NCBI GenBank assembly: GCA_002716765.1
Contig: PBBY01000006.1
Span: forward strand, 1 to 44,712
DNA length: 44,712 bases
Direction of reading: 5' to 3'
Origin: Candidatus Magasanikiibacteriota bacterium
GTDB lineage: Bacteria > Patescibacteriota > Patescibacteriia > Magasanikbacterales > UBA922
In this document: positions 39,438 through 44,712 of the stretch, piece by piece
How positions within the stretch are numbered: the stretch's first letter is position 1
Layout of the letters: every line of letters begins with the position of its first letter
Program-made: the position numbers and the translations under genes
Notes under the pieces: model-generated
Told to the model about the DNA's origin: nothing
The model's database searches: none
Seen by the model: only the letters and a program-made list of their open reading frames with translations

Positions 39438-40071
39438 TTGATTTTTCTATTTTTACTATATATCTATAACCCTTATGGTCAAAAAATGCTGGATACTTCT
39501 CATTATCTACAACTCGTAATAAATTAAATTGCTCTTTGATTGATTTTTCAATATCAAGCTCACTATCTTTTGGTCTACGCCGATCATAAAAAGTTTCTTC
39601 TCCCTGTTGCGAAGTTGCAGTGATTGACTCATACTGATCAATAAACTGTTTTACCAACTTCACAGTTTCTTTTCCTTGCATATCCTTCAGTTCATCATTT
39701 AATTCATGCCCTTCAAATTTCATTTCTGATTGTAAATAAATATCTCCACTATCAACCCCGACTTCTGCTTCAAACAAAGTTATAGGAATAATACTCTTTC
39801 CTCCTAAAATTTGCCAAGTAAGTGGTGACCACCCCTTTCCTTGTGGTAGCGCGCTTTCATGTATCACAAGATTGTGTTTATTTCTTTTTAACACAGACTC
39901 TTTTACTAATTGTATGCATCCCAAAAAAAATGCACAATCCCCCTCTCTTATATCGTTTGTTCTACGCACAAAATGGATGGTGTGTTCACCGTCTGCTTTA
40001 AGTTCTTCTATCAATGTGTCCACATAGGGAAGAATCCAGCTATTATTATCCACTAGGAATGTAATAATCAT
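39427..40071 (-). CDS. Formyltransferase-like protein (sugar N-formyltransferase candidate)
   Basis: The 214-residue protein has a formyl_trans_N fold. The first half carries LVIHESALPQGKGWSPLTWQIL, corresponding to the N-x-H-x-S-LP-x-x-x-G segment of Fmt, and VGVDSGDIYLQ, corresponding to D-x-G with the catalytic Asp. The catalytic His and Asp are kept, but the Asn of the Fmt triad is Val here. It lacks the tRNA-binding domain and ends in about 90 residues including FYDRRRPKDSELD and YRYIVKIEKS. It likely formylates an amino sugar using 10-formyl-THF. It overlaps the upstream YdcF-like gene by 26 bases and the downstream oxidoreductase gene by 11. Confidence 0.8.
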   Translation of the reverse strand: MIITFLVDNNSWILPYVDTLIEELKADGEHTIHFVRRTNDIREGDCAFFLGCIQLVKESVLKRNKHNLVIHESALPQGKGWSPLTWQILGGKSIIPITLFEAEVGVDSGDIYLQSEMKFEGHELNDELKDMQGKETVKLVKQFIDQYESITATSQQGEETFYDRRRPKDSELDIEKSIKEQFNLLRVVDNEKYPAFFDHKGYRYIVKIEKSNEK

Positions 40072-40669
40072 ACGGGTACATTTGAATAAGTGTAAGTGCT
40101 TTGCAAGGAGACATCACGTGTTCCTTGTACAAAGAAATCTTTTCTACTTCATCTTGAAATACTTCTTTTGAGGTTTTATTTCTTCCACTTGGAATATCCG
40201 TTGGCAAAATATCATCTGTTAGATTAAAAATTATACCATTCCAGTTGAGTTCTGTTGCGGCTTGCAAAAATGTCAGAAATGGCCTGAGTTGATGATGAGT
40301 TGAACCAGAAACAGCAACCCTCTTCCATCCTTTATCTTTTACGAGTGTAAGAGTGTGCATAGCTTGGTCTCTGGTATGCATTGCAGAATCAAGTGTAATA
40401 ACATCTTGTTCTTTTACCCCTGACTCCACAAGCCAATCATTCATTTCTTGTAAAGAAATATTGGTTTCACCAATGCGGGTCCCTGTTCCAACAAGGATAT
40501 CATTCCCTACCAATAGAACTGTTTGCACAAATTGTTCCTGATAAAGCTCAAGTACTTTTTTTCCTCTATCATACTGATCACCTTGCAGCCAGATTACCGT
40601 ATCTACCTTTTGAAAAGGTTGGGTTGTTACATACTCTTGCAAGATACGAATACACTCATCATGTTCCAT
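40046..40669 (-). CDS. YdcF-like DUF218 (ElyC/SanA family) protein
   Basis: The 207-residue protein has the DUF218 Rossmann-like pattern: DTVIWLQGDQYDRGKKVLELY (where relatives have an Asp-rich start), VLLVGND, SGVKEQDVITLDSAMHTRDQAMHTL and WKRVAVSGSTHHQLRPFLTFL with the conserved His-His pair. Unlike ElyC/SanA it has no signal peptide or membrane helix, so it should be cytoplasmic. Its biochemical role is unknown; being inside a nonulosonic-acid operon, between the PIG-L and formyltransferase genes, it may process a sugar intermediate. It ends within the start of the formyltransferase gene (26-base overlap) and starts one base after the PIG-L stop. Confidence 0.78.
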   Translation of the reverse strand: MEHDECIRILQEYVTTQPFQKVDTVIWLQGDQYDRGKKVLELYQEQFVQTVLLVGNDILVGTGTRIGETNISLQEMNDWLVESGVKEQDVITLDSAMHTRDQAMHTLTLVKDKGWKRVAVSGSTHHQLRPFLTFLQAATELNWNGIIFNLTDDILPTDIPSGRNKTSKEVFQDEVEKISLYKEHVMSPCKALTLIQMYPYDYYIPSG

Positions 40670-40670
40670 A

Positions 40671-41339
40671 CTAAGTAAGTTTTCTTACCAAACAGAGTGC
40701 TTCTGCTGCATACATTCCAGCCTCAATTCCACGAAATTTCGCAAGCACGCGGATTCCTTCACTTGAGCGTGAATGTGGAAAGTCTCGAATCTCTGATGCA
40801 TAAGCTTCCATAGCCTTCACCTTTTGTTCCAGCACATCTTTTATATCTACATACACATTTGGAGAAAATTGTTTATGATCTTTATGTTGCCATTCAGTAG
40901 AAGAAAGCGTTTCAAATGTATAGAGCTCCTTTGGACAATTATCATTGCACGGTCTACACGCAGTAATTACTGCATGATATATTTTTTGATGATCAATATT
41001 CACATCATATCCATGATGCGTATAGACCACCTCTGGTTTAATGTCTGCAACATACTTTTCAACTTCTTTTGCAATATCAAGAAGTGCAACACTATCAAAT
41101 CTGTTATCTGGAAAATCTGAGAAGAATACCTCTTTAAACCCAATAATATCCCCTGCACGTTTTGCTTCTTGACGAAGCTCTGAAAAAGCATCATTTGCAT
41201 ACTCATCTCGGGAAGCCACACCTTCTCCCAAAATGAGTGCATAGACTAAGTCCCCTGCTTGCGCGTGTTTGATTGCTACACCACCACACCCTAAGAGTTC
41301 ATCATCAGGGTGTGCGGCAATAACTAATACGTTACTCAT
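40671..41339 (-). CDS. PIG-L family N-deacetylase
   Basis: This 222-residue zinc-dependent deacetylase-like protein (LmbE/PIG-L family) removes acetyl groups from N-acetyl sugars. The metal motif AHPDDELLGCGG is at the N-terminus (His and Asp ligands). The third His lies in VNIDHQKIYHAVITACRP, and YTHHGYD precedes it. The protein has no signal peptide. It overlaps the upstream formyltransferase by four bases (ATGA), a sign of translational coupling, and is followed one base later by the YdcF-like gene. Deacetylation next to formyltransferases suggests swapping an N-acetyl for an N-formyl or another acyl group; this is inference. Confidence 0.9.
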   Translation of the reverse strand: MSNVLVIAAHPDDELLGCGGVAIKHAQAGDLVYALILGEGVASRDEYANDAFSELRQEAKRAGDIIGFKEVFFSDFPDNRFDSVALLDIAKEVEKYVADIKPEVVYTHHGYDVNIDHQKIYHAVITACRPCNDNCPKELYTFETLSSTEWQHKDHKQFSPNVYVDIKDVLEQKVKAMEAYASEIRDFPHSRSSEGIRVLAKFRGIEAGMYAAEALCLVRKLT

Positions 41340-42025
41340 ACCTTTTTTTGTTTAATAATTACTGTTGCCGTGACTTTTCCACTTTCTTGCAACTTTGCAT
41401 TTTTGAATTCAATCTTTACTGACTCATTTTCAATAAATGCTGGTGGATATCCCTCAGCATCAAGCATGCGGATGTAGTCATATACCTTGGTAACACCAAC
41501 AAGCCCCGCAATGTTTCCGTCTTTTGCTTTTCTTCTTGCAAAAGCGACAACTTCTCCTGTTTGTGCAACGGGTTGCAAGTCTTCCTCTAAAAATCGTGGA
41601 ATCATTTTAGTAAACACCACGTCAGAAAATCGATTAAAAATTTCTGTTGCAGATCCTGCAAGTGAAAGTTCCTCTTTCATGAAAACGTCTCCCGTATCAA
41701 TTCCGTCAGCCACTTGAATCGCACTGATCTTAGTTTTCATTTTCCCACGAACAATTAAATTTTGCAGCGGACTCCCACCTCTTCCGTACGGAAGATCGGT
41801 CATATGAAACACAATACAGGTAAACATACCAAAGACACTACTAGGAATAATCCAAGACCAGTGCGGTAAGAACACATATTTGGGATTAATTTTCTCAAGA
41901 TTTTCTTTTGTGAGCTCTTCTTTTTCTGTAACCAAAACCCAATCATGCTCAGGGTGCCCCTCAATAAAATGTTTTGCATTCCCTATATTCCAACTTTTAA
42001 TTGTGGCAATAACATAAGTGGCCAT
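41336..42025 (-). CDS. Formyltransferase-like protein of nonulosonic-acid locus
   Basis: The 229-residue protein has a formyl_trans_N core containing VFHMTDLPYGRGGSPLQNLI, equivalent to the NxHxSLLPxxRGxxP segment of Fmt, and DGIDTGDVFMKEEL with the catalytic Asp. The triad Asn is replaced by Val. This HMTDLP-x-GRGGSPLQNLI form is, as I recall it, seen in formyltransferases inside bacterial sialic/pseudaminic/legionaminic clusters. It is a plausible replacement for the N-acetyltransferase PseH, formylating the 4-amino group made by PseC. It lies 10 bases after pseI and overlaps PIG-L by four bases. It ends in TGA, which shows standard stop usage. Confidence 0.83.
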   Translation of the reverse strand: MATYVIATIKSWNIGNAKHFIEGHPEHDWVLVTEKEELTKENLEKINPKYVFLPHWSWIIPSSVFGMFTCIVFHMTDLPYGRGGSPLQNLIVRGKMKTKISAIQVADGIDTGDVFMKEELSLAGSATEIFNRFSDVVFTKMIPRFLEEDLQPVAQTGEVVAFARRKAKDGNIAGLVGVTKVYDYIRMLDAEGYPPAFIENESVKIEFKNAKLQESGKVTATVIIKQKKV

Positions 42026-42035
42026 ACAACTCTGC

Positions 42036-43106
42036 TTAACTAATTAAATCCCAGCTTATACGTACACCTCTTTCAACATCTTTTGTTGCCGTTTTTCCAA
42101 GCACATTCGGAAGTTCTTTTGGCTCAAGCCCATGCCCTGGACGAATACAGCGTACATTTTCTCTGGTAAATTCATCTCCCGCTTTCATATCTTTAATTAC
42201 ATATAGCGATCTTCTAAATACTAAATTTTCTGATTCTTTTTTACCAGTTATATAATTTGGCTTTCCAATTGCTTGTTCAGCTTCTCTTACTGATTGTACA
42301 AGTTGTTTTAATTCTTCTGGTTCTAAAGAAAACGCTGCGTCTGGCCCACCATCTGCACGACGCAAGGTAAAGTGTTTTTCAATAATAGAGGCCCCAAGAG
42401 CTACTCCCATAAGTGGTACCACAATTCCTAAACTATCCATACTGTGGTCTGAAAGCCCAGAAACAACATTAAACCGCGTGCGGATATCTTCAATAGTTGC
42501 AAGATTCATTTGATCAGCCGTAGCAGGGTATGAGCTTACACAGTGAAGTGCCGCAACTTCTGGCGCGCCTGATTCTTTCAATGTGTTAATTGCAAGCTCT
42601 AAATCTTCTACAGAAGTCATTCCACGAGAAATAATAACGGGCTTTTTTGTACTTCCAATTTTTTGCAAAAGCTCAATGTCTCCTGATTCAAAAGATGCAA
42701 CCTTGTAAAGCGGTACACCTAGCCCTTCCAGAAAATCCACGGCGCTAGTATCAAACGGTGTTGAGAAGAAAAGCAACCTCTTAGATTCAGAATACTCTTT
42801 TAATTCTTTTTGCCATTCCCACGGAGTGTGTGCCCATTCATACAATTCATAAAGTGTTTTCCCTTTCCAAACATCGTTCACGCCAACCAAAAAATCTGAT
42901 TTATCACAATTTATTGTCATAGTGTCTGGTGTGTAGGTTTGCAATTTTACGGCATCAACACCAGCTTCAACAGCAGCATCAATCATTTTTTTTGCACGCT
43001 CAAAATCATGATTATGATTTCCAGACATTTCCGCAATAATAAAACACGGCTCCCCTGGACCAATTTTTCTTTCTCCTTTTGGTGTTTGAATTATTATATT
43101 TTTCAT
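42036..43106 (-). CDS. pseI: Pseudaminic acid / nonulosonic acid synthase (NeuB family)
   Basis: This enzyme condenses phosphoenolpyruvate with a six-carbon amino sugar to make a nine-carbon sugar acid. The 356-residue product has a TIM barrel with FIIAEMSGNHNHDFERA, VKLQTYTPDTMT, FFSTPFDTSAVDFLE, YKVASFES, GLSDHSMDS and GASIIEKHFTLRRADGGPDAAFSLEPEE. A C-terminal SAF/antifreeze-like domain begins near RRSLYVIKDMKAGD and contains NVRCIRPGHGLEPKEL. The MSGNHN and RRADGGPDAAFS forms favour PseI over NeuB or LegI, as does the PseB-PseC context. It follows pseC by 37 bases. No PseG hydrolase is visible in the window. Confidence 0.88.
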   Translation of the reverse strand: MKNIIIQTPKGERKIGPGEPCFIIAEMSGNHNHDFERAKKMIDAAVEAGVDAVKLQTYTPDTMTINCDKSDFLVGVNDVWKGKTLYELYEWAHTPWEWQKELKEYSESKRLLFFSTPFDTSAVDFLEGLGVPLYKVASFESGDIELLQKIGSTKKPVIISRGMTSVEDLELAINTLKESGAPEVAALHCVSSYPATADQMNLATIEDIRTRFNVVSGLSDHSMDSLGIVVPLMGVALGASIIEKHFTLRRADGGPDAAFSLEPEELKQLVQSVREAEQAIGKPNYITGKKESENLVFRRSLYVIKDMKAGDEFTRENVRCIRPGHGLEPKELPNVLGKTATKDVERGVRISWDLIS

Positions 43107-43143
43107 ATATTAGTTTAATCTTACAAACTATTGATTATAGTTT

Positions 43144-44277
43144 CTACATTTGTACCAAGAATTTTAATGTCTCAACAACAACATCTTGATCCTCATCACT
43201 CAAGAAAGGGTAAAGAGGAATTGAGATAATACTATCATACCAAGACTCAGCAACAGGGCATAAGCCCGACACATACCCCTTTTTTTTGTAATACGGGTGA
43301 TAATGCACAGGAATATAATGCACCTGTACCCAAATTCCCTTAGCTCTTAACGCTTCAAAAAGTTTTAATCGTTTTTTTGAACCCCCCTTTCTGAGTCTTA
43401 TGACATACAAATGCCATGCAGACAAAGAAAGGTCTGTGTCATTGGGTGGGAGTATTATTTCTGAAACATCGCCCAACAACTCCTCATATCTACTCGCCAG
43501 AGTAGCTCTTTTTTCTATAAACGAGTCTATTTTTTTTAATTGACTCAAACCAAGAGCAGCATGAATATCGCTCAACCGATAGTTTAAACCAAGGGTATTC
43601 ATCTGATAATACCAACTCCCATGTATTGTACCATCTTCTACTTTTTTATCAATACCATGGGAAGAAAAATGTTTCATTTTTCTATAAAAATTATAGTTAT
43701 TTGTTAGTACGGCACCGCCTTCCCCTGTGGTTATTCCTTTAACAGGGTGGAAACTACATGTTGTGAGGTCGGCCAAAGACCCGATCTTTTTTCCTTTATA
43801 TGAGGCCCCGAAAGAATGGGCAGCATCTGAAATAAAATTCAAGTTATGACGATATGCTATATTACGAATTACATCATACTCAACAGGTCTTCCGGCATAG
43901 TCAACAGAAACAATAGCCTTGGTTTTTTTTGTGATTGCTGATTCTACCAATGTCTCATCAATATTACCAGAATCTTTCTTTATATCAACAAACACCGGTC
44001 TTGCCCCCTGCCAAACAGCAGCATTACTTGTGGCAACAAATGTCATAGGTGTTGTGATAATCTCATCACCTGGAGACAAATTAATTGCATTATACGCCGT
44101 GTGTAGTGCCGCAGTACCATTTGCCACAGCCACAGCATATTTTACGCCGCAATAATTTGCCAAGGCTTGTTCAAACGCTTCAACTTTTGGCCCTTGTGTC
44201 AGGTAATCAGAAGTAAGTGTTTCTAGAACTGCATCTATATCATCCTGTTCAATTGTTTGTCGACTGTAAGGAATCAT
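43144..44277 (-). CDS. pseC: UDP-4-amino-sugar aminotransferase PseC
   Basis: This DegT/DnrJ/EryC1-family PLP enzyme aminates the 4-keto sugar made by PseB. The 377-residue product begins IPYSRQTIEQDDIDAVLETL and has DYLTQGPKVEAFE, ANGTAALHTAY (PLP phosphate site), TTPMTFVATSNA, FISDAAHSFGA with Asp151, and the PLP Lys180 in CSFHPVKGITTGEGGA. SSHGIDK and GLNYRLSDIHAALGLSQL are typical of PseC. It overlaps the PseB-like gene by four bases and is followed by pseI after 37. Legionaminic-type LegC is a possible alternative, but the PseB-like C-terminus next door supports PseC. Confidence 0.9.
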   Translation of the reverse strand: MIPYSRQTIEQDDIDAVLETLTSDYLTQGPKVEAFEQALANYCGVKYAVAVANGTAALHTAYNAINLSPGDEIITTPMTFVATSNAAVWQGARPVFVDIKKDSGNIDETLVESAITKKTKAIVSVDYAGRPVEYDVIRNIAYRHNLNFISDAAHSFGASYKGKKIGSLADLTTCSFHPVKGITTGEGGAVLTNNYNFYRKMKHFSSHGIDKKVEDGTIHGSWYYQMNTLGLNYRLSDIHAALGLSQLKKIDSFIEKRATLASRYEELLGDVSEIILPPNDTDLSLSAWHLYVIRLRKGGSKKRLKLFEALRAKGIWVQVHYIPVHYHPYYKKKGYVSGLCPVAESWYDSIISIPLYPFLSDEDQDVVVETLKFLVQM

Positions 44278-44712
44278 ATTGTATTTAACAACTCTTTTAA
44301 ACTATCTTCACTTAGCCAATCTTTGTTATTATTACTTGCATAAAAAAAGTTTTCTTTTGTTTTTTTAAGATGTTTATATTTATCAACCAACTTTTCATCG
44401 GCTGATGCTGGTAATATAATGTAATTAGCTTCATCTTCATATGTATTTCTAGACTCTTCACAGGTAACCAATGACTCATGTAATTTTTCTCCTGGTCTTA
44501 TTCCAACTGTTTTTATACCACAACCTGGAGCAACAAAACCAATAAAATCCTTTACGTTCATGCTTGGAATTTTAGGTATAAATATCTCTCCACCATAACT
44601 ATGTTCCAACGCATGGCAAACAAGTGCAACGCCTTGATCCAAAGTAATCCAAAACCGTGTCATATCTTCATGAGTAAGGGTAATTTCCCCAGTACTTTTT
44701 TGTTTTTCAATA
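44274..44712 (-). CDS. pseB: UDP-GlcNAc 4,6-dehydratase PseB (partial, N-terminus off window)
   Basis: Only the C-terminal 145 or so codons are visible; the ORF track starts at an internal Met (44663), but the frame stays open to the window edge, reading EKQKSTGEITLTHEDMTRFWI. MTRFWITLDQGVALV, GGEIFIPKIPSMNVKDF and IRPGEKLHESLV match the C-terminal half of PseB/CapD-type extended SDR dehydratases. PseB inverts C-5 while forming the 4-keto-6-deoxy sugar that PseC aminates. It ends with TGA, overlapping pseC by four bases. The NAD-binding and catalytic parts are outside the window, so PseB versus FlaA1/CapD cannot be fully separated. Confidence 0.85.
   Translation of the reverse strand, partial: IEKQKSTGEITLTHEDMTRFWITLDQGVALVCHALEHSYGGEIFIPKIPSMNVKDFIGFVAPGCGIKTVGIRPGEKLHESLVTCEESRNTYEDEANYIILPASADEKLVDKYKHLKKTKENFFYASNNNKDWLSEDSLKELLNTI

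Noticed and set aside
41336-44277. Alternative genetic code (TGA as glycine) as in Gracilibacteria
   Set aside because: TGA clearly terminates at least two genes at 4-base ATGA overlaps, and no in-frame TGA is needed to complete any gene.

Overview
The window looks like part of a small AT-rich bacterial chromosome of the Candidate Phyla Radiation (Patescibacteria, probably a Parcubacteria-type lineage). This is an inference from gene content: a DUF4012 membrane protein, RNase Y, an MreB, a PilT ATPase, a short HU, PriA without its ATPase motifs, compact operons and many surface-glycan genes. TGA is used as a stop (for example at the ends of the formyltransferase at 41336 and of the PseB-like gene at 44274), so the TGA=Gly code of Gracilibacteria/Absconditabacteria is excluded. 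I see no rRNA, CRISPR array, transposase or phage gene.

Layout. (1) Positions 1-7043, minus strand: rsmI, a membrane GT2, a DUF4012 protein, mreB, a GT4, holB and the start of a lipoprotein cut by the window edge. (2) Positions 7165-15060, plus strand: a secreted D-Ala-D-Ala carboxypeptidase fused to a lytic-transglycosylase-like N-terminus, a MEMO/LigB-type protein, an ATPase-less PriA, def, fmt and a Wzy/O-antigen-ligase-like membrane protein. (3) Positions 15065-18403, minus strand: a Wzx-type flippase and two glycosyltransferases, converging on the wzy-like gene. (4) Positions 18404-20970: rny with a long structured leader, an HU gene, tRNA-Glu(CTC) and tRNA-Met(CAT), with clear promoters and intrinsic terminators. 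(5) Positions 20983-23800, minus strand: pilT and an FtsI-type transpeptidase; folD is divergent at 23913. (6) Positions 24794-28429, minus strand: three nucleotide-sugar genes (Ugd-like, then a TviB/WbpO-like dehydrogenase and a TviC/WbpP-like epimerase), driven by a perfect-consensus promoter. (7) Positions 28652-32815, plus strand: a stand-alone 1387-residue cysteine-rich lipoprotein with 17 DxDCDG-type motifs, higher GC and an unusually strong Shine-Dalgarno site. (8) Positions 32901-44712, minus strand: a long, tightly packed operon reading pseB(partial)-pseC-formyltransferase-like, NeuB/PseI, PIG-L, YdcF-like, second formyltransferase, Gfo/Idh/MocA oxidoreductase, class III aminotransferase, SpsF-type cytidylyltransferase, then cysH-cysD-cysNC.

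How it fits together. Regions 1-3, 6 and 8 together suggest a cell that invests heavily in a Wzx/Wzy-type surface polysaccharide or S-layer glycan. It would contain uronic acids (UDP-GlcA and UDP-GalNAcA type) and an N-formylated pseudaminic-acid-like sugar. Activated sulfate (APS/PAPS) made by the same operon could be used to sulfate that glycan.

The most unusual items are the hybrid pseudaminate/N-formyl/sulfate-activation operon, the apparently transferred giant DNDCDG lipoprotein, the PriA that kept its zinc sites but lost helicase motifs I, II and VI, and the rny leader with two ATAGGA and two TCCTAT elements, one pair of which buries the rny ribosome-binding site in a hairpin.

Promoters were found by eye. 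Many share TTGNNN-N16/17-TATACT-like boxes with an upstream TG (extended -10). Recognisable Shine-Dalgarno sites are rare in the window.
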